Below, piece after piece: positions 35,290-44,101 of a stretch of 64,000 nt of DNA. The stretch is from NCBI RefSeq assembly GCF_024649945.1, contig NZ_JANKMS010000002.1, positions 310,001 through 374,000 on the forward strand, given 5' to 3'. A program made the position numbers and the translations under genes. This DNA is from Flavobacterium panacis (GTDB lineage: Bacteria; Bacteroidota; Bacteroidia; Flavobacteriales; Flavobacteriaceae). Position 1 is the stretch's first letter; each line of letters starts with the position of its first letter. The notes under the pieces are model-generated. The model did no database searches. It had not been told where the DNA came from and saw only the letters and a list, made by a program, of their open reading frames with translations.

Positions 35290-36560
35290 AACAAACTTTT
35301 TCTAAAATAGATGCCGAGAATCAACAAATAACTTAAATTCTGAAAGGCATAAGCCAAAACGACACCTTCAATTTGGAACATTTTCATGTAATATAAACTT
35401 GCCGAATACAAGACAAACAAGGAATATAATTCTGTAATTATAAAAGCCAAAGTCAACTTTTTTGCAAAAAACTGATAGCCTAAAATCAGGGCGCAGACTT
35501 TAAAAATATCGCCTAAAAACTGCCAGAAAAACAAATTGGTGACAGGTAAAAATTCTTTTGTAAAAAGAAGTTCCACAACAAAAAATCTTGCTAGATAAAG
35601 CACAATTAAACCCAAAACAAAAACAGGAAGAATGAATTTATAATACTGCCAAAAAATACTTTTGGTTTCTTGATTTGTAGACGCTTTAGAAAGTTTTGGC
35701 AAAAAATAAACCGTCAAAATGGTGCTGACAAACAAAAGATAATAAGACGAAATTCTGGTCATCGTTTCCCAATATCCTGCCTCCTCTATTCCTAAATTCT
35801 GAATGATTTCATTTCGAACTGCCAGAAATACAATTGGTCCGATAACCGAAGAAACTAAAGCCATTACAGAGTAAGAAGAGAGATTTTTTATGATCTGAAA
35901 ATCAAATAATTTTAGTTTTATGATTTGAAAGAAATCAATCTCTTTTTGAACCAGATAAAAAGTTACAAAAAATAATAAAGCTGGAGCTACGACGATGGCC
36001 AATAAAGCTCCTATTGTCTGATATTGTAAAATCATCAAAACAGAAACCAACAATCCGATTGTATTTCCGATAATATTGATCCAGATTACTTTTTTAAATT
36101 TTCCTAAACCGTTTATTAAAGCGACGAAGAAAATAGAAACTGCATAACAAGGCAAAGCGAAAGCCAGAACTTTGAAAACCAGCAAATATTGGGTGTCATT
36201 TCCGAAAATTCTAGTGTTCCAATAATTCGCTGTAAAAAATAAAATAACGCCTAAGAGCACAGCCATAAAGGACAAACTCAAAAAAACGGTTGTAATTATT
36301 TTTTGAAGCTCCGATTTATTCCGTTCATTTTCGGCGGTATATTTTACGATTCCGTTTTGAAATCCTAACGTGGAAATATTTTCTAAAGACGTCAAGAAAT
36401 TACGAAGGTTCCCAACCAAAGCCATTCCGCTTGGACCAACAAAAATGGCTAGTATTTTGGACGTAATTAAACCAATTCCGATTTTTAAAAGTACACTAAA
36501 ACTGTTTAAAGATGTAATCTTAAACAAACTCGTTTGAATTATTTTTTTATAGAAATTCAA
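35286..36560 (-). CDS. Wzx-type lipid-linked oligosaccharide flippase (O-antigen translocase)
   Basis: 424 residues with about 12 membrane segments of the polysaccharide-transport/MATE fold. The N-terminal block SFSVLLKIGIGLITSKILAI, then FVGPSGMALVGNLRNFLT, is characteristic of the WzxE-like branch, which flips undecaprenyl-linked glycan units to the periplasm. The start codon is TTG: no in-frame ATG exists between the preceding stop and the first membrane segment, and the next Met (residue 46) would remove that segment. It follows the FemAB-like gene with no gap, probably coupled. Codon use looks like the neighbours. Confidence 0.85.
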   Translation of the reverse strand: MNFYKKIIQTSLFKITSLNSFSVLLKIGIGLITSKILAIFVGPSGMALVGNLRNFLTSLENISTLGFQNGIVKYTAENERNKSELQKIITTVFLSLSFMAVLLGVILFFTANYWNTRIFGNDTQYLLVFKVLAFALPCYAVSIFFVALINGLGKFKKVIWINIIGNTIGLLVSVLMILQYQTIGALLAIVVAPALLFFVTFYLVQKEIDFFQIIKLKLFDFQIIKNLSSYSVMALVSSVIGPIVFLAVRNEIIQNLGIEEAGYWETMTRISSYYLLFVSTILTVYFLPKLSKASTNQETKSIFWQYYKFILPVFVLGLIVLYLARFFVVELLFTKEFLPVTNLFFWQFLGDIFKVCALILGYQFFAKKLTLAFIITELYSLFVLYSASLYYMKMFQIEGVVLAYAFQNLSYLLILGIYFRKSLF

Positions 36561-36561
36561 A

Positions 36562-37515
36562 TTAGTGCATTAAATTTATCATGAAAAAATCCTGATTATA
36601 GACGGAACAACCTAATTCTTCTTTTTGTTTCAAAAGTCCCAGATTATACCCTGCTTCATTTTCATCATCCACAATTCCCATATCTAAAAAATACTTACCC
36701 TCATTTTGATACTTACGTGTTAGATTTATAAATAGAAAATCCAAAGCTCTAAATTTTTCTCCAATTTTTGAAGTAGCTCCATATTGCGATTTAACTACAT
36801 TTTTAGTTTCAAAAATGGTTATTCCAGCTATAATGTGACCATCCTTATATGCTGAATATTGTTTTATATTTTGAGGAAATCTAGATTTTAAAAGTGTAAT
36901 TTCTTCTTGAGAATGAACTGGCTTTGTATTGAATTTCTCTTGTAAACGTGGTTTCAAAATTTTCTCCCAGAAAGGATCAAAATCTAATTCTTCTACAATC
37001 TCTACATCTAAGTTTTCTATTCTTCTAAAGTGTTTTAATTTACTTTTTGAAATCTTCAAAGGTACAGATAGATTAATCGCTAAATTCATTTCTTTTCTTT
37101 CCAAAACTGCATGTCTTCTCATTAAAAAAAACTCCATTTCTTTGTTTCCCTGCGAAAAATAAAAATCCGGAATTGGCTTATAATAAAAAGTTTCTATTTG
37201 GTTTTCTTTCAAAAAAAGTAAAATTTCATCCAGAATCGATTCTACTTTTTCTGCATTTAATTTAGAAGTATAAACCAATCCGCCATAAGTAAGTCCTTGA
37301 TGAGAATAAAGGTCATTTCCTTTTTTATTGGCTGGAAGAACAGCACGTAATTTTTCATCTTCAAAAACTAAAAGCGAAAAATCTTCAAATCGATCTTTAT
37401 GATATTCCATAAAATCGCGATGAAACAAAAAAGTAGCGTTTTTTGCCTGAGCGATAAAATCGTTCCAAACTGAAAAATCCTCCTGATTGTATTTCTTTAT
37501 ACTGTATTTTTTCAT
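36562..37515 (-). CDS. FemAB/GNAT-like acyltransferase
   Basis: 317 residues from MKKYSIKKYNQEDFSVWNDF; a seven-codon longer reading starts at TTG. The pattern WNDFIAQAKNATFLFHRDFMEYH, then LRAVLPANKKGNDLYSHQGLTYGGL, is that of FemAB-type double-GNAT proteins. The C-terminal GNAT half has AGITIFETKNVVKSQYGATS and ALDFLFINLTRKYQ. Such proteins add an acyl or aminoacyl group, in glycan clusters often to a sugar amino group. No catalytic residue is diagnostic. It lies between the TRIC-type channel gene (7 bp) and the flippase gene, so it likely modifies the glycan unit before export; that role is an inference. Confidence 0.75.
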   Translation of the reverse strand: MKKYSIKKYNQEDFSVWNDFIAQAKNATFLFHRDFMEYHKDRFEDFSLLVFEDEKLRAVLPANKKGNDLYSHQGLTYGGLVYTSKLNAEKVESILDEILLFLKENQIETFYYKPIPDFYFSQGNKEMEFFLMRRHAVLERKEMNLAINLSVPLKISKSKLKHFRRIENLDVEIVEELDFDPFWEKILKPRLQEKFNTKPVHSQEEITLLKSRFPQNIKQYSAYKDGHIIAGITIFETKNVVKSQYGATSKIGEKFRALDFLFINLTRKYQNEGKYFLDMGIVDDENEAGYNLGLLKQKEELGCSVYNQDFFMINLMH

Positions 37516-37522
37516 CTGCGAA

Positions 37523-38125
37523 TTACTTGTGATCAAATGCTTTTAAGTGCCATTTATATTTTACCGCCATAAGCCTGATTACAATAATAACAAGGGAAGT
37601 AACCAAATACAAGACATCGACATTTAAGTTTAGTTGTCGTAAACCAAAAAATACGATTCCGCCAAAAATACAGATTGTAGCATATATTTCTTCTCTAAAA
37701 ACGTTCGGGATTTCGTTACACAAAATATCACGAATTACACCTCCAAAACAAGCTGTCATGGTTCCCAACGCAATACAAATTGCAGGATGAAGTCCAGTTA
37801 GAAGACCTCTTTCTAGACCAATCAAAGTAAAAACGCCAAGACCAATCGTATCAAATAAAAATAATGAAGTTCTGAGTTTATCAAACCTTTTTCTAAAAAT
37901 AATGGCAAGAAAAAATCCTAAAATGATCACATAAACATACTGCATATCACGCATCCAACCTACAGGAGTTCTTCCGATAAGTACATCACGAAGTGTTCCG
38001 CCTCCAACTGCCGTAACAAAGGCAATAATAAAAACACCAAACGGATCCAGTTTTTTATGCATTGCCGTTAAAGCTCCGGACATCGCAAATGCCATTGTCC
38101 CAATAATATCTAGTAAGTGAAACAT
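37523..38125 (-). CDS. TRIC-type / UPF0126 (YadS-like) membrane channel
   Basis: 200 residues, seven predicted membrane segments in two related halves. The repeated glycine-rich block is seen twice: FVTAVGGGTLRDVLIGRTPV (about 40) and GTMTACFGGVIRDILCNEIP (about 125). Members of this family form trimeric cation channels (TRIC); others in the same family are only named UPF0126. It is normal length. The leader is an 8-bp-periodic repeat array and an A-run directly before the ATG. It probably heads the minus-strand series with the FemAB-like and flippase genes, though its function seems unrelated. Confidence 0.9.
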   Translation of the reverse strand: MFHLLDIIGTMAFAMSGALTAMHKKLDPFGVFIIAFVTAVGGGTLRDVLIGRTPVGWMRDMQYVYVIILGFFLAIIFRKRFDKLRTSLFLFDTIGLGVFTLIGLERGLLTGLHPAICIALGTMTACFGGVIRDILCNEIPNVFREEIYATICIFGGIVFFGLRQLNLNVDVLYLVTSLVIIVIRLMAVKYKWHLKAFDHK

Positions 38126-38133
38126 TTTTTTTT

Positions 38134-38176
38134 AAGTTACAAAGATGCAAAGGGACAAAGTTACAAAGTTGTAAGG
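38134..38176 (-). repeat. 8-bp-periodic leader array upstream of the TRIC-type gene
   Basis: On the minus strand: CCTTACAA, CTTTGTAA, CTTTGTCC, CTTTGCAT, CTTTGTAA, CTT, then an A-run and the ATG. One junction makes a perfect -7 element TAACTTTG (38163-38156). Confidence 0.7.
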
Positions 38177-38213
38177 AATTATCTGAACAAATAAATTACT
38201 CTAAATGTAATCG

Positions 38214-39062
38214 TTATTTTTTAACGTAAATCGGACTTCTCTTTAATAAATAACTTACAGAATCCATCCAACTGTCTTTTACTGCTAAAAAGGGCTTGCG
38301 AGTCTGAGAGTAGATTTTATCTCTGTTTTTATACATATCAAAATAAACCGTGTAGTAATAATAACTCTGATTGTTTGATGTGGTAGTCGAAACATCGTTT
38401 GTGGTTACTTTTTTGTTGTTATTGCTCACTTTTGCATTTCCACTGTTGTAAGTGGTCGAAGTTGCAGCTGTTCCGATTGTATATGAAATTTTAGTGGCCA
38501 CAATATTATCTACTCCTAGTATTTTTTCCAGATCATCTATTGGAGTTTCATCTATGTTAGTGTGGTCGATTCCTGCTTTGTGCAGTAAACTGTTTGTCGT
38601 TCTTAAATCTTGAACCGTTAACGGAAAAATATTTGAAGATTTGTCCAGCAGTTTATTATAAAGATCATTTTGGGCAAATTTTGCCATATCTTCTGAGCTT
38701 TCCTGTGTATCTGAATTTAAATAAGGAACTGGAAGGACTGCTATTGTATTGGTCTTCATTTCTGAAGCTGTAATTCCAGACGATGCAGCCGATGGTGCAC
38801 TATTTCCCTGACTAACATCAAAAGTTTGCGATCGTCCGCTGGCAAAGTCAATTCTGGCAATTTGTGAGACGTCAAGCGAAATTTGCAATGTTTCTCCTGG
38901 AAGTGAATATTCTACGGTTTTATCAGACATTTTTGCAATAGTACATTCAATAATCTGATAATCTCTCTTGATGATTTTATCTAGTTTTTTTCCGCCTTGA
39001 GCGAAACTAAAAACGAAAGCAAACAACATTAATACAGTAAGGAAAGACTTTTTAATTTTCAT
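38214..39062 (-). CDS. Secreted CsgG/TolB-like protein of unknown function
   Basis: 282 residues with a signal peptide ending FSFAQ. Residues about 25-80 form a small beta domain (DYQIIECTIAKMSDKTVEYS). After a Ser/Ala linker, about 105-280 resembles the alpha/beta fold of CsgG/LpoB/TolB-N proteins: TNTIAVLPVPYLNSDTQES, a helix (MAKFAQNDLYNKLLDKS), then LEKILGVDNIVATKISYTIG. A Ser/Thr/Asn-rich insertion (about 205-235) with a YYYY run interrupts it. There is no lipobox Cys. I do not recognise a specific family. It stands alone between the TRIC-type and RDD genes. Confidence 0.6.
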   Translation of the reverse strand: MKIKKSFLTVLMLFAFVFSFAQGGKKLDKIIKRDYQIIECTIAKMSDKTVEYSLPGETLQISLDVSQIARIDFASGRSQTFDVSQGNSAPSAASSGITASEMKTNTIAVLPVPYLNSDTQESSEDMAKFAQNDLYNKLLDKSSNIFPLTVQDLRTTNSLLHKAGIDHTNIDETPIDDLEKILGVDNIVATKISYTIGTAATSTTYNSGNAKVSNNNKKVTTNDVSTTTSNNQSYYYYTVYFDMYKNRDKIYSQTRKPFLAVKDSWMDSVSYLLKRSPIYVKK

Positions 39063-39159
39063 GATGCTGGATTTATTTGATTGTACTAATTAATAATCAG
39101 CTAAATATAAAAAATTAAAACGTAAAGTGGAGAATCTTTCCTACTTCTTAAAGAAAAAA

Positions 39160-39903
39160 TTACATATGCTGTGTGTAGAAATTATAATCTTTTAAAATCA
39201 CTCTGATAAAATCGCTATTATTTCCAGATTGATTTTTAATTCCTGTTACACTTTCGATTTTCGCTACTAGTTTGTAGATGATTTCGTGATCGTTTTTGGC
39301 TTCGGCTTTTTGGTACGTTTCTTTAATGATTCGCATATCATTATCAGAAAGTTTAATCACCAAAGGATAAGTTGGCACATAAGCATCTCCGATTTCTTCC
39401 AAAATAGTGTGACTGATATTAATTTTATTTTTTAAAGTAATAACAGCTGTTCCTGCCGCCATATCACCTAAACGTTGTGATTTCTGACTCGTAATCATGG
39501 TTATTATTCCAGGAAGGCCAAAAAGACTGAAAAAATCAATTACCCTAAAAAACCAACGGATTAAATAATCGCCAAAACCTGCCTGATAACCATCAATTTT
39601 AACCACTTTAATTTTGACTAATTTCTTTCCGAGTGATTGTCCTTCAAAAACACTTTCTAAAACTAAAGAATACACTATAATTGGCGAATATATAATTAAA
39701 TAGATGGCACCTTTTGACCATCCGTCAAGATTAAACATTAATCGTTCTACTTGAAGCCAATCAAAAACTACTAAAGAAATCGTAAACCAATAGGAGATTA
39801 TAATGGCAAAATCGATGAAAAAAGCGCCCAGTCTCTCGCCTACTGTAGCGGCAATAAAATTTATTTTGACATTTTGTGTCGTATTAATAGATAATTCTGA
39901 CAT
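39160..39903 (-). CDS. RDD family membrane protein
   Basis: 247 residues. RDD signature: GERLGAFFIDFAIIISYWF (Arg and two Asp positions) and VFEGQSLGKKLVKIKVVKID, with RWFFRVIDFFSLFGLPGIIT and SQRLGDMAAGTAVI. Three or four membrane segments occupy the first 160 residues, followed by a soluble tail of about 85 residues (LVIKLSDNDMRIIKETYQKA). RDD proteins are poorly characterised; some act as transporters or as partners of MoxR/DUF58 systems. It diverges from the SpoIIM gene with only 20 bp between start codons, so both promoters must overlap the opposite coding regions or make very short leaders. Confidence 0.9.
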   Translation of the reverse strand: MSELSINTTQNVKINFIAATVGERLGAFFIDFAIIISYWFTISLVVFDWLQVERLMFNLDGWSKGAIYLIIYSPIIVYSLVLESVFEGQSLGKKLVKIKVVKIDGYQAGFGDYLIRWFFRVIDFFSLFGLPGIITMITSQKSQRLGDMAAGTAVITLKNKINISHTILEEIGDAYVPTYPLVIKLSDNDMRIIKETYQKAEAKNDHEIIYKLVAKIESVTGIKNQSGNNSDFIRVILKDYNFYTQHM

Positions 39904-39923
39904 ATTTTATATTTTAGCCTACA

Positions 39924-40904
39924 ATGAGAGAAATCGCTTTTATAAAACAAAATAAAGAAAAATGGCTCGAGTTTGAGCTAGCAATTTTCGGTAAAGCTAA
40001 AAAAAATCCTGATGAATTAGCTAATTTATACATTCAAATGATGAATGACTTAGCTTATGCCCAAACGTATTACCCTAAAAGTAAAACGGTTGTGTACTTA
40101 AATCATCTGGCTTCCCAGATTTATCAAAAGATTTATAAAACCAAACGAACAGACCGAAATCAATTTATAGACTTTTTTAAAATTGATGTTCCGTTGCTGG
40201 TTTATGAGTATAAAAGATATTTACTTTATGCTTTTGCCTTGTTTTTTGTGACTGTTTCTATTGGAGTAATTTCTGCACGCTACGATCAGGATTTTGTTCG
40301 TTTGATTTTAGGTGACGAATATGTCAACATGACTTTAGAAAACATCAAAAAAGGGAATCCAATGGCGGTTTATGGTTCTGGAAGCAATTGGGGAAGTTTT
40401 ATCGGAATAACCGTAAACAATCTTTTTGTTGGTGCAAAATGTTATTTCTATGGCATTTTTGCAGGAATTGGTACGTTTACTATCTTTCTTCAAAACTGCA
40501 TTATGCTGGGATCTTTTCAATATTTCTTTTACGAACAAGGCGTTTTCTGGAAAAGTGTTCGTGGAATCTGGATTCACGGTTCGATGGAAATTTTCGCTAT
40601 TGTTATAGAAACTACAGCCGGATTTATTTTAGGAGCTTCAATTCTATTTCCAAAAACTTTTTCAAGATTAAATTCATTTAAAATTGGTTTTAAAAACAGT
40701 TTCAAAATTTTCCTAAGCACATTTCCTTTTACTATAAGCGCAGGATTTCTGGAAGGTTTTATTACCCGATATTCTATTGATATGCCTAATTGGTTAAGCA
40801 GTTTCATCATTTTAATTACGCTTGCTATTATTTCGTTTTATTACTTGATTTATCCTTTTATAGTGCACAAAAAATTACATTCTTTAACCGCCGAAAACCT
40901 TTAA
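39924..40904 (+). CDS. Stage II sporulation protein M-like (SpoIIM/DUF95) membrane protein
   Basis: 326 residues. An N-terminal soluble helical part (about 1-95; EKWLEFELAIFGKAKKNPDE) is followed by six membrane segments. NLFVGAKCYFYGIFAGIGTF and GSMEIFAIVIETTAGFILG are the family's conserved membrane blocks. SpoIIM in Bacillus is part of the engulfment machinery, but this phylum does not sporulate. In Bacteroidota the gene regularly stands with RDD, DUF4129, DUF4350, MoxR and DUF58, as here, which suggests a membrane assembly of unknown role. The next start lies 8 bp after its stop. Confidence 0.9.
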   Translation: MREIAFIKQNKEKWLEFELAIFGKAKKNPDELANLYIQMMNDLAYAQTYYPKSKTVVYLNHLASQIYQKIYKTKRTDRNQFIDFFKIDVPLLVYEYKRYLLYAFALFFVTVSIGVISARYDQDFVRLILGDEYVNMTLENIKKGNPMAVYGSGSNWGSFIGITVNNLFVGAKCYFYGIFAGIGTFTIFLQNCIMLGSFQYFFYEQGVFWKSVRGIWIHGSMEIFAIVIETTAGFILGASILFPKTFSRLNSFKIGFKNSFKIFLSTFPFTISAGFLEGFITRYSIDMPNWLSSFIILITLAIISFYYLIYPFIVHKKLHSLTAENL

Positions 40905-40912
40905 AACGAGTA

Positions 40913-41695
40913 ATGACAAGATTATTATTTATTTTATCTTTTCTTTTTTGCTTTTCTGTTTCTCAGGCACAGGACTCTCTTGCTGTACCTGTACCGGTTG
41001 ATCCGCCAAAAATCAGTTCGATTAAATATACTGAAAAGGATATTCAGGTTGATTCCAGAAAAGTAACCCCTAAACATTTCGATAAAAATTTCAAGAAAAA
41101 ATACACCGATCCTGAGTTTGTTTATGAATACAAAGCTCCTGAAAAAAACTGGTGGGATCATTTTAAGTATTGGCTGGCAAGCAAATTAGCCAATTTATTT
41201 AATTTTAAAAGCGTTAAAACCTCTCTGAATTTCTTAGGAATTTTGATTAGAGTTATCGCAGTTGTGATTGTTATTGTATTGATTTACTTCATTGTAAGAG
41301 CTATTACAAAACAAGAAGGAAGATGGATTTTTGGAAAAAATGCCAACAAAAAATCTATTTTCTATTCTGATGCTGAGAAAAACATTCATCTTTTAGATTT
41401 CGAAAAACTAATAAAAGAAAGTACTGAAGCGGGCGAACGAAGAATCGCAGTACGTTATTATTATCTCTGGCTCTTAAAAGTAATGGCGCAACACAATTAT
41501 ATTGAATGGGATATCGAAAAAACCAATTCAGATTATGTCTACGAATTACATCAGCCTGCTCATAAAGAAGAATTCATTTATCTTTCTTATTTGTACAATT
41601 ATATCTGGTACGGCGAATTTGAAATTGATGATGTTACTTTTAGAAAAACAGAAAACAGATTTAAGAATGCTTTAAAAACCTTCGGCAATGGATAA
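40913..41695 (+). CDS. DUF4129 domain membrane protein
   Basis: 260 residues from MTRLLFILSFLFCFSVSQAQ; a longer reading starting inside the upstream gene is rejected because this ATG gives a signal peptide. A periplasmic part of about 100 residues (VDPPKISSIKYTEKDIQVDS) is followed by one membrane helix (LIRVIAVVIVIVLIYFIV) and a cytosolic DUF4129 domain with YSDAEKNIHLLDFEKLIKES and IAVRYYYLWLLKVMAQ. In other bacteria DUF4129 occurs next to or fused with transglutaminase-like and DUF58 proteins. Its last 8 bp overlap the DUF4350 gene. Confidence 0.85.
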   Translation: MTRLLFILSFLFCFSVSQAQDSLAVPVPVDPPKISSIKYTEKDIQVDSRKVTPKHFDKNFKKKYTDPEFVYEYKAPEKNWWDHFKYWLASKLANLFNFKSVKTSLNFLGILIRVIAVVIVIVLIYFIVRAITKQEGRWIFGKNANKKSIFYSDAEKNIHLLDFEKLIKESTEAGERRIAVRYYYLWLLKVMAQHNYIEWDIEKTNSDYVYELHQPAHKEEFIYLSYLYNYIWYGEFEIDDVTFRKTENRFKNALKTFGNG

Positions 41696-42893
41696 AAACG
41701 TCAAAATATACATTGCTATTCTGGTATTAATAATCGGTTTGATTATGTTTACAGACAATGGACAGCCCAAAACTATTGACTGGACTCCTACTTATTCTGT
41801 AAATGATAAAATTCCGTTTGGATTATACATTTTTGATCACGAAATAAAAGGCTTTTTCAAGAATCAAAAAGTGGAGAAAATTTCGACGCAAACACCATAC
41901 GAATATCTAGATGCTCAATATGACGAAAATGAAAATGTTGAGAATTACAGAATTAAAGGTACTTTTATCAATATTTCTGAAGCAAACAATATAGACGAAC
42001 AGTCTATGAAAGAAATTTTATATTTTGTTTCGCACGGAAACAAAGCTTTTTTAAGCATGAGAGCTTTTCCAAAAGTCTTGCTCGATTCCTTAAAAATACA
42101 ATTAGCAACAGATTTTATGCCTTCAGAAAATGTTTCGATCTGGATGGCAAATAAAAATGTAAGTTCAAAAAAATATACTTTTAATACTGGTTTAAGTGAT
42201 TACTTTTCCAGAATCGATACATTAAACACAAAAGTTTTAGGGTATCAAAACAGCAATAAAAATAAAAGACAGATTAATTTTATTGAAGTTCCGTACAAAA
42301 ACGGATATGTATATTTACACACGCAACCTGTAGCTTTTACGAATTATAATCTATTAAAAAAGGATCATTATCAATATGCCGAAAATGTGCTTTCGTATTT
42401 CACAAAAGGAGATATCTTTTGGCACAATAAAAGCCTGAATGATAAAAGAATTTCAAATTCTCCAATGCGTTATATTTTCAGTCAGCCCGCATTAAAATCG
42501 GCTTGGCTTTTAGGACTTCTTGGACTTTTAATTTTTATGATCTTTAATGCAAAACGCAAACAACGTATAGTTCCAATTATAAAACCATTGCAGAATCTTA
42601 CTGTAGATTTTACTAAAACAATCGGAAATTTATATTATCAGGAAGGAGATCACACCAATATTATTGACAAAAAAATTATCTATTTCCTAGAAAAAATCAG
42701 AACGGATTATCTGATTGATACAACAAAATTGGATGAAGAATTCATTAAAAAATTACATTATAAAACCGGAAAAGACCAAAGAGATATTGAAGAACTTGTT
42801 CGTTTAATCAATGAGCATCGAAACAGTTATCACGGAAGCATTGAAGAAGATTTGATTAAAATAAACACAGCAATAGAAAAGATTTTACATTAA
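41688..42893 (+). CDS. DUF4350 domain membrane protein
   Basis: 401 residues. A membrane helix at 7-22 (IAILVLIIGLIMF), then an extracytoplasmic domain (about 25-260) resembling a GATase-like alpha/beta fold: IPFGLYIFDHEIKGFF, LYFVSHGNKAFLSMRAFP and NGYVYLHTQPVAFTNY. A second membrane helix at about 270 (SAWLLGLLGLLIFMIF) leads to a cytosolic helical tail. It shares 8 bp with the preceding gene (ATGGATAA), a sign of translational coupling. Biochemical function is unknown for the family. It is the third plus-strand gene of the SpoIIM-DUF4129-DUF4350-MoxR-DUF58 series. Confidence 0.85.
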   Translation: MDKNVKIYIAILVLIIGLIMFTDNGQPKTIDWTPTYSVNDKIPFGLYIFDHEIKGFFKNQKVEKISTQTPYEYLDAQYDENENVENYRIKGTFINISEANNIDEQSMKEILYFVSHGNKAFLSMRAFPKVLLDSLKIQLATDFMPSENVSIWMANKNVSSKKYTFNTGLSDYFSRIDTLNTKVLGYQNSNKNKRQINFIEVPYKNGYVYLHTQPVAFTNYNLLKKDHYQYAENVLSYFTKGDIFWHNKSLNDKRISNSPMRYIFSQPALKSAWLLGLLGLLIFMIFNAKRKQRIVPIIKPLQNLTVDFTKTIGNLYYQEGDHTNIIDKKIIYFLEKIRTDYLIDTTKLDEEFIKKLHYKTGKDQRDIEELVRLINEHRNSYHGSIEEDLIKINTAIEKILH

Positions 42894-42992
42894 TATAGTT
42901 TTAGAGTTATCAGGATAAAGATTAGCACAGATGATCTAAAAATCCTTTTTAATCCTTTAAATCTGTGGCAAAAAATAAAAACATACCAAATT

Positions 42993-44006
42993 ATGGACGA
43001 TATCAATACATCATCAAACGAAATCACAAATGAAAATGTGAATTTTGAAACCAGAATCAATTTAGGACCTCTTTTAGAACATGTAAATACAATCAAAAAA
43101 GAGATCGAAACTGTAATTGTTGGACAACACAAAATGGTAGATCAGCTTTTGGTAGCTATTTTATCAAACGGACATGTTCTTTTGGAAGGTGTTCCAGGAG
43201 TTGCCAAAACTATTACCGCTAAATTGCTGGCTAAAACTTTAAATATTGGTTTCAGCAGAATTCAGTTTACGCCAGATTTGATGCCTTCTGATATTTTAGG
43301 AACTTCAATATTCAATTTGAAAAATTCAGAATTTGAATTCAAAAAAGGACCAATTTTCTCTAATTTGATTTTAATTGATGAGATCAACCGTGCTCCTGCC
43401 AAAACGCAAGCGGCACTTTTTGAAGTGATGGAAGAACGTCAAATCACAATTGATGGATCTGGATATCAGTTAGAAACTCCATTTTTGGTAATTGCTACTC
43501 AAAATCCGATTGAGCAGGAAGGAACTTATCGTTTACCTGAAGCACAATTAGATCGTTTTCTTTTCAAAATCACTATTGATTATCCGAAATTGAATGAAGA
43601 GATTTTAATTATTCAAAGAGAGCATTCTTTACAAGATCACGGAAAATTGGATGCTATAAAAACCATTCTTTCTTCTGAAGAAATCAAAGAATATCAGGCT
43701 TTGGTAAAACAAATTAGAGTAGAACAAAATTTATTGGAATATATCGCTAGAATCGTCGTAAATACACGTGAAAATGCCTTTTTATATTTAGGTGCTTCTC
43801 CTCGTGCTTCTATTGCTATTTTGAATGCGGCTAAAGGTTTTGCTGCTATCCGTGGACGTGATTTTGTTACTCCTGAGGATATTAAAGAAGCTGCAATTCC
43901 AGTTTTACAACATAGAGTTATTGTAACTCCAGAACGTGAAATGGAAGGCATTACAAGTTCAGAAATCATTAAACAGATTATTGAAACAGTCGAAATTCCT
44001 AGATAG
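42993..44006 (+). CDS. MoxR family AAA+ ATPase
   Basis: 337 residues. Walker A LLEGVPGVAKTITAKLLA (about 70), Walker B LILIDEINRAPAKTQAALF, sensor 1 IATQNPIEQEGTYRLPEAQ, arginine finger region LDRFLFKI and sensor 2 LGASPRASIAILNAA. MoxR ATPases act as chaperones for insertion or activation of partner proteins, commonly von Willebrand factor A-type proteins of the DUF58 kind. The DUF58 gene follows 95 bp later. A 99-bp gap before it contains an imperfect inverted repeat CACAGAT/ATCTGTG but no terminator. Confidence 0.94.
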   Translation: MDDINTSSNEITNENVNFETRINLGPLLEHVNTIKKEIETVIVGQHKMVDQLLVAILSNGHVLLEGVPGVAKTITAKLLAKTLNIGFSRIQFTPDLMPSDILGTSIFNLKNSEFEFKKGPIFSNLILIDEINRAPAKTQAALFEVMEERQITIDGSGYQLETPFLVIATQNPIEQEGTYRLPEAQLDRFLFKITIDYPKLNEEILIIQREHSLQDHGKLDAIKTILSSEEIKEYQALVKQIRVEQNLLEYIARIVVNTRENAFLYLGASPRASIAILNAAKGFAAIRGRDFVTPEDIKEAAIPVLQHRVIVTPEREMEGITSSEIIKQIIETVEIPR

Positions 44007-44101
44007 TTTTAGTCGCAATTTTAGTTTTCAGTCTCAGCTCAATAACTATAAATTGCAACAAAACTAGAAACTTTAAACCTGAAAATCAGAAACAATAAAA
44101 A

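Noticed and set aside
30824..37515. Glycan cluster as a recent horizontally acquired island
   Set aside because: No flanking repeats, tRNA, integrase or transposase are seen, and base use looks like the neighbours by eye. Foreign origin cannot be supported without a composition analysis.
40790..40912. Longer DUF4129 start inside the SpoIIM gene
   Set aside because: It would place 41 residues of no family similarity before an obvious signal peptide.
44007..44101. Attenuator between MoxR and DUF58 genes (TAGTTTTAG...TTGCAACAAAACTA)
   Set aside because: The pairing is imperfect with several mismatches, and no T-run or leader peptide is present.
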